Part shown: one piece after another, positions 1 to 9,151 of the stretch
Layout of the letters: the number at the start of each line of letters is the position of its first letter
How positions within the stretch are numbered: the stretch's first letter is position 1
DNA from: an uncultured Sphingomonas sp.
Lineage (GTDB): Bacteria; Pseudomonadota; Alphaproteobacteria; Sphingomonadales; Sphingomonadaceae
Direction of reading: 5' to 3'
DNA: 64,000 bases
NCBI RefSeq assembly: GCF_913774285.1
Contig: NZ_CAJYHX010000033.1
Coordinates: forward strand, 62,001 to 126,000
Position numbers and translations under genes: made by a program
Notes under the pieces: model-generated
Seen by the model: only the letters and a program-made list of their open reading frames with translations
Databases searched by the model: none
What the model was told of the DNA's origin: nothing

Positions 1-1
1 G

Positions 2-1603
2 GTGTTTCATGCCTATGAGCGCTGGCTCCAGCAGGAGGCAACGGCACTGCAGGCCGAGCGCGGCGGCACCGTGCACTGGCTGTTCATGATGCGCGACGGC
101 CTGCTCCCGATGCGGATCCATCAGGTGGCGCAGCCCGGCCAGCCCGGCCATGCCGTCGAGATCAGCCGCTTCACCGCGGTCGCGGCATCGCTCACCGACG
201 CGGAAGCGATCGAGCGGTACGTGCAGTTCGACATCGGCTCCACGCCGGAAAAGATCGCCCATCAGCTGCTGCTGCCGAAGCACGAGGCAAAGCTTTTGCT
301 GAACAGCCTGCCCAAGGACCGGACGCGCCTGGCGACCTTCATCACTGAAGTGCGCAAGCCGCAGCGGGTGAAGCAGATCATCAAGGCAGGCCAGGGCTTC
401 GCCGACCGGATGATCGCGCATGTCCGCAGCGCCGTCGATCCGCAGCCGGGCGACACGCTGATGCTGGTCGATCTCGGCTATAACGGCTCGGTGCAGAATG
501 CGGTGGATTCGCTGCTGCGCGATCGCCTCGGCGTGCACGTCGCCGGCCGCTACCTGCTGCTGCGCGAGCAGTTCAGCACTGGCCACGACAAGAAGGGGTT
601 GATCAGCGAAGCCGATTACGACTGCCACATGCTGGAGGCTTTCGCCGCCAACGTGGCGGTGCTGGAGCAGATCTGCACCGCGGCGCAAGGCTCGACCGTC
701 GATTTCGAGGCCGACGGCACGCCGATCCGCAAGGCCAACAGCATCAAGGGCCGCCAGAGCGCTACCCGCGAGCGCATCCAGGAAGGGACGCTGCGCTTCG
801 AGCGTGAGCAGGCTGCCGCCCGACTGCGCGGCACCGCGATCGACGAGTTGCCGCTTTGGCGCCACGCGGCGGCCGCGGTGCTCGGCCGCCTGATGTATCT
901 GCCGCTGAAGCACGAACTGGCGGTGCTCGCCGAGTTCGAGCACGACATCAACGAAGGCGTCGACGACACGGTCGCGCTGTTCGATCCGGCGATCGCGCGG
1001 CGCGGGCTGCGCCAGCGCGGGCTGTTCTACATGAAAGGCTCCGAGCGGATGTATCTGCCGGCCGAGCTGAACGGCGAAGGCATGCCCGTGAAGCTCGCCC
1101 TGCTGGCGCAGAAGCGGTTCGGCCTGCCGTTCAAATATGCCGATTTCGTGGACAGCTCGATCTCGCTCCCGCTGATCGTTGCCGACGGCACCAACGTCTC
1201 GACCGGAAACGTCACCGCCACACCGACGCATGACGGATATTATCTGGCGCCGATCCCGATCAACGACTGCCGCTTCTCGGTGGGCGTGCAGTTCGGCCAG
1301 CTGTTCGATTGGGTGCAGGTGGAAAGCGCAGTGTTCATGCCGGTCGAACGGTTCCTCTCGGAGGTGCAGCGGCCGGGGCTCGACGAGATTGAGGCGCAGC
1401 CTTCGCTGGAGGGCATGCAGCAGGTGGCACCCAACCTGTTCCACTGTGCCGACGAATTCGCCTTCATGATGGTGCCGCCACCACCGCGCGCCGACGACCG
1501 GCCGATGATGCTGGCACTGGTGTTCCGTCCCATCGCCAAACGGCAGGCAGTCCCAGCATCGGCCTCCCCCTCTCTCTCGAACATACAGGTTGCAAACGCA
1601 TGA
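2..1603 (+). CDS. COG5610-like (HAD-superfamily-associated) protein, probably 5' truncated
   Basis: The frame is open from the first bases of the window, so the GTG at position 2 may be an internal codon and the gene probably begins upstream. The visible 533 residues carry the pattern ARDG-like MRDGLLPM near residue 30, EISRFTA near 57, and VDLGYNGSVQ near 158, which I associate with the large COG5610 proteins found in capsule and surface-glycan loci (predicted HAD-superfamily hydrolases). No signal peptide or membrane segment is visible. It overlaps the next gene by ATGA, so the two are probably translated together. A role in surface or flagellin glycan modification is an inference from family and position only. 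Confidence 0.55.
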   Translation: MFHAYERWLQQEATALQAERGGTVHWLFMMRDGLLPMRIHQVAQPGQPGHAVEISRFTAVAASLTDAEAIERYVQFDIGSTPEKIAHQLLLPKHEAKLLLNSLPKDRTRLATFITEVRKPQRVKQIIKAGQGFADRMIAHVRSAVDPQPGDTLMLVDLGYNGSVQNAVDSLLRDRLGVHVAGRYLLLREQFSTGHDKKGLISEADYDCHMLEAFAANVAVLEQICTAAQGSTVDFEADGTPIRKANSIKGRQSATRERIQEGTLRFEREQAAARLRGTAIDELPLWRHAAAAVLGRLMYLPLKHELAVLAEFEHDINEGVDDTVALFDPAIARRGLRQRGLFYMKGSERMYLPAELNGEGMPVKLALLAQKRFGLPFKYADFVDSSISLPLIVADGTNVSTGNVTATPTHDGYYLAPIPINDCRFSVGVQFGQLFDWVQVESAVFMPVERFLSEVQRPGLDEIEAQPSLEGMQQVAPNLFHCADEFAFMMVPPPPRADDRPMMLALVFRPIAKRQAVPASASPSLSNIQVANA

Positions 1604-2430
1604 CGAACCTTCTGATCCATTCGATGACCGAATTCTGGGACATCATCCTCGGCACGCTCCAAGCTGCCGGCGTGCGGAACATCGCCGAGGTCGGTGCCGA
1701 GTTCGGCGGAACGAGCCAGCATCTCGCCGCCTATACGCGGGTCGTCGGCGGTTCGCTCACCAGCATCGATCCGGCGCCCAAGCAGGCCTTCCTCGACTGG
1801 GTCGACCAGACGCCGGAAGTCCGACACGTGGCGCTGCCGAGCCTGGAGGCGATCCCGACACTGTCGAACATCGACGCGTGGGTGATCGACGGCGATCACA
1901 ACTACTACACGGTTTTCAACGAGTTGCGGCTCGTGAACGAGCTGTCGCAGCGCGACGGCCGCCCGCTGCTCGCGCTGTTGCACGATGTCAGCTGGCCGGC
2001 GGCCCGTCGCGACATGTATTATGCGCCGGAGCGCATCCCCGCGGAGTACCGCCATGCCTATAGCATGGAACGCGGCTGCACACTCGGCCAGTCCGATCTG
2101 CTGCCGGAAGGCGAAGGATTCCGCGGCGAGGGTCAGTTCGGGCTCGCCCTGCACGAAGGCGGCCCGCGCAACGGCGTGCTGACCGCGATCGAAGACTTCC
2201 TGGAGGAGGCGCGCACGGGCGGCCAGAAACTCGCCTATGCGCATGTGCCGGCCGTTTTCGGCATGGGCGTGCTCTTCGACGCCACCGCGCCTTGGGCCGA
2301 AGCCGTCACCGACGTGGTGTTCCCGTGGCACGACAACGCCCTGCTCGCATCGCTCGAGCAGAACCGCCTGCGCAACTACCTGAAGGTCATCGAATGGCAG
2401 GATCGCGAGCGCGATCGCCTTTCCGCCTAA
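1600..2430 (+). CDS. class I SAM-dependent methyltransferase-like protein
   Basis: This 276-residue soluble protein has the layout of the Methyltransf_24 type: a glycine-containing motif I region EVGAEFGGTSQHLA near residue 30, an acidic strand end (SIDPAP) near 60, and VIDGDHNYYTVFNEL near 95, which in this family marks the end of the Rossmann sheet. It starts inside the stop codon of the preceding COG5610-like gene (ATGA), so the pair is one transcription unit. The pair lies just upstream of motA and could modify a glycan, possibly flagellin-linked. The substrate is unknown. The C-terminal third (from about 190) has no motif that I recognise. Confidence 0.7.
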   Translation: MTNLLIHSMTEFWDIILGTLQAAGVRNIAEVGAEFGGTSQHLAAYTRVVGGSLTSIDPAPKQAFLDWVDQTPEVRHVALPSLEAIPTLSNIDAWVIDGDHNYYTVFNELRLVNELSQRDGRPLLALLHDVSWPAARRDMYYAPERIPAEYRHAYSMERGCTLGQSDLLPEGEGFRGEGQFGLALHEGGPRNGVLTAIEDFLEEARTGGQKLAYAHVPAVFGMGVLFDATAPWAEAVTDVVFPWHDNALLASLEQNRLRNYLKVIEWQDRERDRLSA

Positions 2431-2467
2431 GCAGTTTCCCAGAACCCCCCATTCGGTCGGAAACCAT

Positions 2468-2475
2468 CCTATAAT
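2468..2475 (+). promoter_or_regulatory. CCTATAAT box upstream of motA
   Basis: An exact TATAAT preceded by CC lies 41 bases before the motA start, in the only gap (80 bases) before the chemotaxis-motor run. No TTGACA-like element lies 16-18 bases upstream. The sequence GGAAACCAT sits immediately before the box. It belongs to the recurrent box described in the findings. Confidence 0.55.
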
Positions 2476-2510
2476 TCTGGAAAGATCCAGGGAAAGATTT
2501 TGGGCTCATC

Positions 2511-3395
2511 ATGCTGAACGCGGTTGGTTTCGTCATCATTCTCGGTTGCGTGTTCGGCAGCTTCATGATGTCGGGCGGCAAGTTCGAGATCATCGCGCAC
2601 GCGCTGCCGCACGAGCTGATGGCAATCGGCGGTGCGGCGATCGGCGCCTTCATCGTCGGCAACTCGATGCCGACGGTGAAGAAGGCCGGCGCCGGCATCA
2701 TGCGTGCGTTCAAGGGCGGGCGCTGGAAGGCCAGCGACTATACCGACCTGCTGACGCTGATGTTCACGCTGCTGACGCTGTTCAAGAAGAGCGGCGCCAC
2801 CGGCATCGAACCGCACCTGGACAAGCCGGAGGAGAGCGATCTCTTCAAGCCGTATCCGCGGCTGCTGAAGGACCATCACCTGATCGAGTTCCTCTGCGAT
2901 TATCTGCGGATGATGACCGTCAACTTCGAGGATCCGCACCAGCTGGAATCCGCGATGGAAGCGGACATCGAGAAGCACCACCACGAGGAAACCCATCCGC
3001 AGCACTCGTTGCAGCTGATGGCCGACGGCCTGCCCGCCATCGGCATCGTCGCGGCGGTGCTCGGCGTCATCAAGACCATGGGCTCGATCGATCAGCCGAC
3101 CGAGATCCTGGGCGCGATGATCGGCGGCGCGCTCGTCGGTACCTTCCTCGGCGTGCTTCTGTCCTACTGCGTGGTGGCGCCGCTCGCCGGCAAGCTGCTC
3201 GAGACGATCGAAGCCGACTCCAAGCCCTTCACCATCGTGAAGACCGCCATCGTTGCCTATGCCCAGAACCAGCCGGTGCAGGTCGCGATCGAAATCGCCC
3301 GTCGCATGACGCCCTCCGCGTACGCGCCGAGCTTCCAGCAACTCGAAACCGCTCTCGACGAGGCCAAAAATGGACTTTCCCCTGCCACCGCTTGA
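2511..3395 (+). CDS. motA: flagellar motor stator protein MotA
   Basis: MotA forms the proton channel and torque-generating ring with MotB in the inner membrane. The 294-residue protein matches the family length and shows the expected four hydrophobic segments: residues about 1-20, 30-50, a long cytoplasmic loop with PRLLKDHHLIEF near 120, then two helices (ADGLPAIGIVAAVLGVIKTMG and the GALVGTFLGVLLSY stretch) near 170-225. It is the first gene of the motor-chemotaxis run, with motB seven and a half kilobases downstream. The next gene starts within its last 26 bases, indicating translational coupling. Confidence 0.95.
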   Translation: MLNAVGFVIILGCVFGSFMMSGGKFEIIAHALPHELMAIGGAAIGAFIVGNSMPTVKKAGAGIMRAFKGGRWKASDYTDLLTLMFTLLTLFKKSGATGIEPHLDKPEESDLFKPYPRLLKDHHLIEFLCDYLRMMTVNFEDPHQLESAMEADIEKHHHEETHPQHSLQLMADGLPAIGIVAAVLGVIKTMGSIDQPTEILGAMIGGALVGTFLGVLLSYCVVAPLAGKLLETIEADSKPFTIVKTAIVAYAQNQPVQVAIEIARRMTPSAYAPSFQQLETALDEAKNGLSPATA

Positions 3396-3690
3396 GGCCG
3401 GCGCGGACAACGCGCTCGCGCTCCCCGCGCACGGAACCACCGTGACGGCCGCGGATCTTCAAACCCGCCTCATCCAGGCGGTCGACGGCGACGGCCCGGT
3501 CGAGATCGATGCCTCGCAGGTCGAGAGCGTCGGCCAGGCGGTGCTGCAGCTGCTCGTCGCGGCCAAGGCCGAAGCCGAAAAGCTCGGCAAGGCCTTCACC
3601 ATCCTCAACCCCAGCACTGCCTTCACCGATCGTGTGAACCGTTGCCAGCTCGCAGCGGCGGTCGGCATTGATACCGGAGAACTTCTGTGA
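3370..3690 (+). CDS. STAS-domain chemotaxis protein (CheX of the Caulobacter che order)
   Basis: A 106-residue protein with a STAS fold pattern: VEIDASQVESVGQAVLQLL at about residues 40-58 corresponds to the conserved strand, loop and helix of MlaB/SpoIIAA-type domains. It overlaps motA by 26 bases and cheY by GTGA. In Caulobacter the gene before cheYI in the che cluster is a STAS-like gene called cheX, so the position fits. It has no visible enzymatic motif. It may act as a small scaffold or anti-regulator in chemotaxis; that role is inferred. Confidence 0.75.
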   Translation: MDFPLPPLEAGADNALALPAHGTTVTAADLQTRLIQAVDGDGPVEIDASQVESVGQAVLQLLVAAKAEAEKLGKAFTILNPSTAFTDRVNRCQLAAAVGIDTGELL

Positions 3691-4052
3691 CCAAGCTGAT
3701 CCTTACCGTCGATGACTCCGCGAGCATGCGCATGCTGCTCAAGACGTCGCTGACCGCGCAGGGCTTTCGCATCGAGAGCGCGAACGACGGGCAGCATGGC
3801 CTGGAGCGCATGCACGAGGTCAAGCCCGACCTGCTCATCACCGACATCAACATGCCGAAGATGGACGGGTTCGAGCTGATCGAGGCCGTGCGCCAGGTTC
3901 CCGAATTCAAGGGCGTGCCGATCCTGGTGCTCTCGACCGAATTCTCGGACGAGAAGAAGCAGCGCGCCCGCTCCGCCGGCGCCACCGGCTGGATCACCAA
4001 GCCCTTCGAGGCCACCAAGCTGGGAGCGGCGATCCGCCGCGTCTGCCCGTGA
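3687..4052 (+). CDS. cheY: chemotaxis response regulator CheY (first copy)
   Basis: A single receiver domain of 121 residues with the acidic pocket D9/D10, the phosphorylation site D53 (in TDINMPKMDG), a Ser at the conserved Ser/Thr position in VLSTE, and the conserved Lys in ITKPF. It should be phosphorylated by the adjacent CheA and bind FliM. The start is GTG inside the stop of the STAS gene. The cluster encodes two CheY proteins; in alphaproteobacteria one copy often works as motor output and another as a phosphate sink, and sequence alone does not tell which this is. Confidence 0.93.
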   Translation: MTKLILTVDDSASMRMLLKTSLTAQGFRIESANDGQHGLERMHEVKPDLLITDINMPKMDGFELIEAVRQVPEFKGVPILVLSTEFSDEKKQRARSAGATGWITKPFEATKLGAAIRRVCP

Positions 4053-6334
4053 GCGACGAATTCGACGATATCCAGGCAATCTTCTTCGAAGAGTGCACTG
4101 AAGGCCTCACGACGGCTGAAGAAGGGCTGTCGGCGATGCAGTCGGGCGATCTGTCCGGCGAAACCATTGCCGGCGTGTTCCGCGCGATCCACTCGATCAA
4201 GGGTGGTGCCGGCGCCTTCGGCCATTCGGACCTGACCGCCTTCGCGCACAAGTTCGAGAACGTGCTCGACGAAGTGCGTGCCGGGAAGATCGTCCCCACG
4301 CCCGGCGTGATCCGGGTGATGCTGAGCTCGTTCGACGTGCTGTCGGACCATGTCGAGGCCGCGAAGGGCAATGCGTCCCGGCCGAACGACGGGGCCGCGC
4401 TGAGCGCGCTCGAGCAGGTGCTCGCCAACAAGGGCGTGCCGGATGGCGATGCGCCGGCTGCGGCCGCGCCTGCCGCGGCAGCCCCCGCCCCCGCCCCCGC
4501 GCCTGCGCCGGCGATGGAGGAAGAGGAAGACGAGTTCGGCTTCCGCCCGGTGGGCGTGTCGCTCGACGATCTGGACGGCCCGGATGAATCCGGCGGCTGG
4601 ACCGTGCGCTTCAAGCCGTCGCGCGCCGCGCTCGCCAATGCCGGCGAGCCGCTGCTGACGGTGCGCGAGCTTGAGGGCCTGGGTGCGCGTGTCGTCTCGG
4701 TCGACCTCAGCACGCTGCCGACGCTGCGCGAGATCGATCCGGAAGACAGCTACGTCACCTGGGTGATGCAGGCACCGGCCGAGCTGCCGGAGAGCGACCT
4801 TTCCGACTGCTTCGATTTCGTGGCGCCGGACTCGGTGATCGAGATCAAGCGCGACAGCGAAGACGTGGTCCTGCCCGAAGGCTCGGGCGAAACCGAGATG
4901 GACGGCGACGAGATCCCGTTCGTGCCGGTGACCGCGACGGTCGACGACTTCATGGATCTGGGCCCTGCCCCGGCGGCTCCGGCCCCGGCACCCGCTCCGG
5001 CACCTGCACCCGTGGCGGCGGCGCCTGAAGCCGCCCCTGCCCCTGCCGCGGCGGCGACCCCGCCGGCCGGCGGCGGCGGCACGCCCGGTGGCCCCGGTGG
5101 CCCCGGTGGCGGCGGCGGTGCTGGTGGTGGCGGTGGTCCGGCCAAGCCGGTCAACGAAGCCGCGCAGACCATCCGCGTGGACCTGGTCAAGCTCGACCTG
5201 CTGCTCAACCTGGTCGGCGAGCTGGTGATCCGCAACTCGATCCTGGCCGACCGGCTGTCGCCGGCCGATCGCCAGCGCGTCGAACTGCCCGAACTGGCGC
5301 GCCTCACCCGGCAGATCCAGGACAACGTCATGTCGCTGCGCGCCCAGCCGATCCGCCAGGCCTTCAGCCGCGTGCCGCGCATGCTTCGCGATCTTTCGGT
5401 GGAAACCGGCAAGCAGATCAACCTCGAGACGATCGGTGAAACGACCGAAGTCGACAAGGGCGTGATCGAGAAGATCGGCGATCCGCTGACCCACATGATC
5501 CGCAACGCCGCGGACCATGGCCTGGAAAGCGCCGAGGAGCGGATCGCGGCGGGCAAGGACCCGGCCGGCACGATCAAGCTGTCGGCCGAGCAGAAGGGCG
5601 CCCGGATCTTCGTTCGCGTCGCGGACAATGGCCGCGGCATCAACCGCGAACGCGTCCGCGCCAAGGCCGTCGAAAAGGGCATCATCAGCGCCGATGCGGT
5701 GCTGACGAACGAGGAAATCGACCAGCTGATCTGCGCGCCGGGCTTCTCCACGGCGGAGAAGATCTCGAACATCTCGGGTCGCGGCGTCGGCATGGACGTA
5801 GTGCGATCGAACGTGGAAGCCTTGGGCGGCCGCGTCGAGATCCACTCGGTGCCGGGTGAAGGCACGACCTTCACGATGATCCTGCCGCTCACGCTGGCCA
5901 TTCTGGACGGCATGATCGTGCGGCTCGCCGGCCAGCGCTTCGTCCTGCCGCTGACGCACGTGCTGGAGACGATCCAGCCCGAGCCCGGCCAGGTGAAGCG
6001 CACCGCGCCCGACCACGAAGTGATCGACATGCGTGGCGAGTATCTGCCGGTGAAGCGTGCGACGGAGATCTTCGGCCTGAACGACGATCGCGCCATCGAG
6101 GACTCGCTGGTGGTGATCGTCGAGAGCGAAAGCTCCGGCAAGGTCGGTCTCGTCGTCGACACCATCGATGACCGCCGCGAAGTGGTGATCAAGAGCCTGG
6201 ATCAGAACCTGCATCCGATCCGCGGCCTGGGTGGCGCGACCATCCTGGGCGACGGCTCGATCGCTCTCATCCTCGACATCGAGGCGCTGGTTTCCTCGCC
6301 TACCCGTTTCACGCCCAAAGGACTGGCAGCATGA
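4049..6334 (+). CDS. cheA: chemotaxis histidine kinase CheA
   Basis: A 761-residue kinase with all CheA domains: P1 HPt with H48 in RAIHSIKGG; a Pro/Ala linker; a central acidic domain (about 165-290) typical of alphaproteobacterial CheA; a second Pro/Ala then Gly-rich linker (about 310-365); P3 dimerisation; P4 kinase with N box (MIRNAADHG), VADNGRGI and GRGVGMDVV ATP-binding motifs; and a C-terminal CheW-like P5. It starts with GTG overlapping cheY1 and ends overlapping cheW (ATGA). Autophosphorylation at H48 feeds CheY and CheB. The glycine run in the second linker is unusually pure and may be length-variable between strains. Confidence 0.96.
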   Translation: MSDEFDDIQAIFFEECTEGLTTAEEGLSAMQSGDLSGETIAGVFRAIHSIKGGAGAFGHSDLTAFAHKFENVLDEVRAGKIVPTPGVIRVMLSSFDVLSDHVEAAKGNASRPNDGAALSALEQVLANKGVPDGDAPAAAAPAAAAPAPAPAPAPAMEEEEDEFGFRPVGVSLDDLDGPDESGGWTVRFKPSRAALANAGEPLLTVRELEGLGARVVSVDLSTLPTLREIDPEDSYVTWVMQAPAELPESDLSDCFDFVAPDSVIEIKRDSEDVVLPEGSGETEMDGDEIPFVPVTATVDDFMDLGPAPAAPAPAPAPAPAPVAAAPEAAPAPAAAATPPAGGGGTPGGPGGPGGGGGAGGGGGPAKPVNEAAQTIRVDLVKLDLLLNLVGELVIRNSILADRLSPADRQRVELPELARLTRQIQDNVMSLRAQPIRQAFSRVPRMLRDLSVETGKQINLETIGETTEVDKGVIEKIGDPLTHMIRNAADHGLESAEERIAAGKDPAGTIKLSAEQKGARIFVRVADNGRGINRERVRAKAVEKGIISADAVLTNEEIDQLICAPGFSTAEKISNISGRGVGMDVVRSNVEALGGRVEIHSVPGEGTTFTMILPLTLAILDGMIVRLAGQRFVLPLTHVLETIQPEPGQVKRTAPDHEVIDMRGEYLPVKRATEIFGLNDDRAIEDSLVVIVESESSGKVGLVVDTIDDRREVVIKSLDQNLHPIRGLGGATILGDGSIALILDIEALVSSPTRFTPKGLAA

Positions 6335-6825
6335 GCACCCCCGACACCGCCAATGATCGCAAGATCGTAACCTTCTCGCTGGCCAAGCAGATCTTCGGGA
6401 TCGACATGAGCGCGCTCATCGAAATCCGCGAATGGGACGAGCCGACGCCGCTTCCCAACGTGCCCAGCTTCATCAAGGGCGTGACCAACCTGCGCGGCAA
6501 CGTGATCCCGGTGGTCGGCCTGGCCGAACGCCTGGGCTGGGAACCGAGCCAGCTGCACGCCCGCTCGTGCATCCTGGTCGTGAACATCATGGGCAAGCAG
6601 GCGGGCTTCCTCGTCGACGAAGTCAACGACATCGTGGGCATCAACGTGGGCGAGATCCAGCCGGCACCGGCCGTCGAGACCGCGCTGGAGGAAAGCGTGA
6701 TCGCAGGGCTGGTGCGCATCGCCACCCGCGCGAAGGACGGGACGCGTGACGAGAATGGCAGCATGGTCCTGCTGCTCGATCTCAACGCGCTCAGCCTGAC
6801 CAAGCATCTGGATCTCGCAGCATGA
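6331..6825 (+). CDS. cheW: chemotaxis coupling protein CheW
   Basis: CheW links receptors to CheA. This 164-residue protein is a single CheW domain: IVTFSLAKQIFGIDMSALIEIRE at the start, the SFIKGVTNLRGNVIPVV signature in the middle, and GFLVDEVNDIVGI after it. It overlaps cheA and cheR by ATGA at both ends. No receptor gene is present in the window, so the partners must be encoded elsewhere. Confidence 0.95.
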   Translation: MSTPDTANDRKIVTFSLAKQIFGIDMSALIEIREWDEPTPLPNVPSFIKGVTNLRGNVIPVVGLAERLGWEPSQLHARSCILVVNIMGKQAGFLVDEVNDIVGINVGEIQPAPAVETALEESVIAGLVRIATRAKDGTRDENGSMVLLLDLNALSLTKHLDLAA

Positions 6826-7700
6826 GCGCCGCCGGGGGCGCCACCACGGCGTCCGCCGGCGCCGGTAACGCGATGGCACCAGGCCAGAACGCGGAGCTTA
6901 CGCCGCGCGATTTCCAGGCCATCGCCGCGATCATGTACGACGATGCCCGCATCTCGCTCAGCGAGGCGAAGACCACCCTCGTCCAGTCGCGCCTCGCGCG
7001 CCGGCTGCGCAAGTTCGGCCTGAACCGCTTCTGCGACTATGTCGACCTGGTGCACAGCGATGCGGAGGAACGCCATGCGATGGTGGTGGCACTCACCACC
7101 AACCACACGCACTTCTTCCGCGAGCCGCACCATTTCGACCATTTCCGCGAGACCGTGATCCCCACGCTCCAGCGGAAACAGGGTCCGATCCGGATCTGGT
7201 CGGCGGGCTGCTCGTCGGGCGAGGAGGTCTATACGATCGCGATGTGCCTGCTGGGCCCCAGCCGCAGCAGCGCCTCGTGGTTGCGCAACGCCGACGTCCG
7301 GCTGCTCGCCACCGACATCGCCCCGCATGTGGTCGAGTCGGTGCAGCGCGGGGTTTATGCGGAGAATGTCGCGGCGGGTGTTCCGGAGCCGTATCGCTCG
7401 ACCTGGATGAAGCCGACGCAAGGCGGCTTCGTGATGGCCGAGGAAGCCCGGCAGATGGTCACCGCGAAAGTATTGAACCTTTTCGAGCCCTGGCCCCTCA
7501 AGGCCGCCTATGATGTGATTTTCTGCCGTAACGTCATGATCTATTTCGGAGATCCCGCGAAGGAAGAGCTGGAGCATCGCTTCGTCGAGCAGCTCGCCCG
7601 GGGGAGCTTCCTGTATATCGGTCATTCGGAACGGCTGATCGGCCCGGCCGCGAGCAAGATGCGCTCGTGCGGGCACACTATTTACCAGAAGCCGGAGTAA
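6822..7700 (+). CDS. cheR: chemotaxis protein methyltransferase CheR
   Basis: CheR methylates receptor glutamates using S-adenosylmethionine. The 292-residue protein has a short Ala/Gly-rich N-terminal extension (about 25 residues), the N-terminal helical domain (SRLARRLRKFGL, TTNHTHFFREPHHF), the SAM-binding IWSAGCSSGEEVYTIAM, and a late VIFCRNVMIYF motif of the methyltransferase domain. The stop codon TAA overlaps the potential ATG of cheB at 7700. Confidence 0.95.
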   Translation: MSAAGGATTASAGAGNAMAPGQNAELTPRDFQAIAAIMYDDARISLSEAKTTLVQSRLARRLRKFGLNRFCDYVDLVHSDAEERHAMVVALTTNHTHFFREPHHFDHFRETVIPTLQRKQGPIRIWSAGCSSGEEVYTIAMCLLGPSRSSASWLRNADVRLLATDIAPHVVESVQRGVYAENVAAGVPEPYRSTWMKPTQGGFVMAEEARQMVTAKVLNLFEPWPLKAAYDVIFCRNVMIYFGDPAKEELEHRFVEQLARGSFLYIGHSERLIGPAASKMRSCGHTIYQKPE

Positions 7701-7705
7701 TGGGC

Positions 7706-8758
7706 ATGAAACCAGTCCGCACGCTCATCGTCGACGACAGCGCATCGATGCGCGCGACGCTGAAGCGCATGCTCTCGGCCGACCCCGAGATCGAAGTGGT
7801 CGGCATGGCGCCGGAGCCGTTCGCGGCCCGCGACATGATCAAGGCGCTCAATCCCGACGTGCTGACGCTCGACGTCGAAATGCCCGGGATGGACGGCCTG
7901 TCGTTCCTCGAGCGCATCATGCGCCTCCGGCCGATGCCGGTGGTGATGTGCTCCACCCTCACCGCCCGCGGCGCGGAAGTGACGATCGAGGCGCTGCGCC
8001 TCGGCGCGGTCGACTATGTCACCAAGCCGAGCGGCACGCCCGAAGACATCGAGCGCGACGCCGGCCTGCTGTGCGAGAAGGTGAAGAGCGCAGCCCGCTC
8101 GGTCGCCCGCGCCGGCCCGCAGCGCCTGCCCGCCCAGCCGAGCGTCGCCTCGGGCGGCGGCGGCGGCGCCGCGGCCCAGCTGATCGCGATCGGCTCGTCG
8201 ACGGGCGGCGTGGAAGCGTTGTTCTCGCTGCTGCCGGCGCTGCCGGAAGATTCGCCGCCGATCCTGATCGTCCAGCACATGCCGGCGACCTTCACGCGCA
8301 GCTTCGCGCAGCGCCTGAACGCCGAGTGCCGGGTCAACGTAGTGGAAGCTACGGATGGCGCACAGGTAACCCCGGGAACCGTCTATATTGCTCCTGGAGG
8401 CGAACGACACATGGAACTCCAGGGCGGTGCCAATGGCCGGATCAAGCTGATCCCCGGCAATCCGGTCACCGGCCATCGTCCCTCGGTGGACGTGCTGTTC
8501 CGCTCGGTCTCCAAACTGGGTGCCGGTGCCGTCGGCGTCATCCTCACGGGGATGGGCAGCGACGGCGCGCAGGGACTGCTGGAAATGCGTCGGGCCGGTG
8601 CCCGCACGCTTGGCCAGACCAAAGAGACCTGCGTGGTGTGGGGCATGCCCCGTGCCGCCAAGGAAGCGGGTGCGGTGGAGAAGGAGGTCGGCCTGTCGGC
8701 GATGCCGGAGGCCATCCTGAAAGCTTGTCGAGAAACGGTTAAGGTTGGGAGCGCATAA
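7706..8758 (+). CDS. cheB: chemotaxis response regulator protein-glutamate methylesterase CheB
   Basis: CheB demethylates receptors. It has an N-terminal receiver with D56 (LTLDVEMPGMDG), a Pro/Gly linker, and the methylesterase domain with the serine motif IGSSTGG, VQHMPATFT (His) and TGMGSDGAQG (Asp). The ATG at 7706 was chosen because GGAG at 7694-7697 lies 8 bases before it; the ATG at 7700, two codons earlier and overlapping the cheR stop, is only 2 bases from that site and remains possible. Length of about 350 residues is normal. Confidence 0.95.
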   Translation: MKPVRTLIVDDSASMRATLKRMLSADPEIEVVGMAPEPFAARDMIKALNPDVLTLDVEMPGMDGLSFLERIMRLRPMPVVMCSTLTARGAEVTIEALRLGAVDYVTKPSGTPEDIERDAGLLCEKVKSAARSVARAGPQRLPAQPSVASGGGGGAAAQLIAIGSSTGGVEALFSLLPALPEDSPPILIVQHMPATFTRSFAQRLNAECRVNVVEATDGAQVTPGTVYIAPGGERHMELQGGANGRIKLIPGNPVTGHRPSVDVLFRSVSKLGAGAVGVILTGMGSDGAQGLLEMRRAGARTLGQTKETCVVWGMPRAAKEAGAVEKEVGLSAMPEAILKACRETVKVGSA

Positions 8759-8760
8759 CA

Positions 8761-9150
8761 ATGCCCGCTGCATCACAAATCAAGGTGATGGTCGTTGATG
8801 ATCAGACCAGTATGCGGGCGATGATCCGTCGTGCGCTGCAGGACCTGGGGTTCAAGGACGTCCGCGACAAGGCGAGCGCGCCGGAAGCGCTCTCGTCGAT
8901 CAAGACCGACCGCGTTCACCTCGTCATCTCCGACTACAACATGCCCGAGATGGACGGGCTGCAGTTCCTGGAGGCGGTTCGCGCCGATCCGGTGATCGGC
9001 AAGACCGTGTTCATCATGCTCACCGGTTCGTCCGACCGCGAGGTCGTGCAGAAGGCGGCGGCGCTGGGCGTGAACAACTATGTCGTCAAGCCTTTCGCGC
9101 CGGCAGCGCTGAAGGAAAAGATCGAACGCGTTTTCGGCGAGCTGACCTGA
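8761..9150 (+). CDS. cheY: chemotaxis response regulator CheY (second copy)
   Basis: A 129-residue receiver domain with D13/D14, phosphorylation site D58 in ISDYNMPEMDG, Thr in IMLTGSS, and Lys in YVVKPF. It differs from the first copy in having the canonical Thr instead of Ser at the conserved switch position. Its place between cheB and cheD matches cheYII of Caulobacter. It starts two bases after the cheB stop. Confidence 0.93.
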   Translation: MPAASQIKVMVVDDQTSMRAMIRRALQDLGFKDVRDKASAPEALSSIKTDRVHLVISDYNMPEMDGLQFLEAVRADPVIGKTVFIMLTGSSDREVVQKAAALGVNNYVVKPFAPAALKEKIERVFGELT

Positions 9151-9151
9151 T

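Noticed and set aside
3623..6214. Open minus-strand frame of 863 codons opposite cheY and cheA
   Set aside because: The plus-strand genes have all family motifs; the antisense frame is His/Arg/Asp-rich with no motif and is a by-product of GC-rich codon use.
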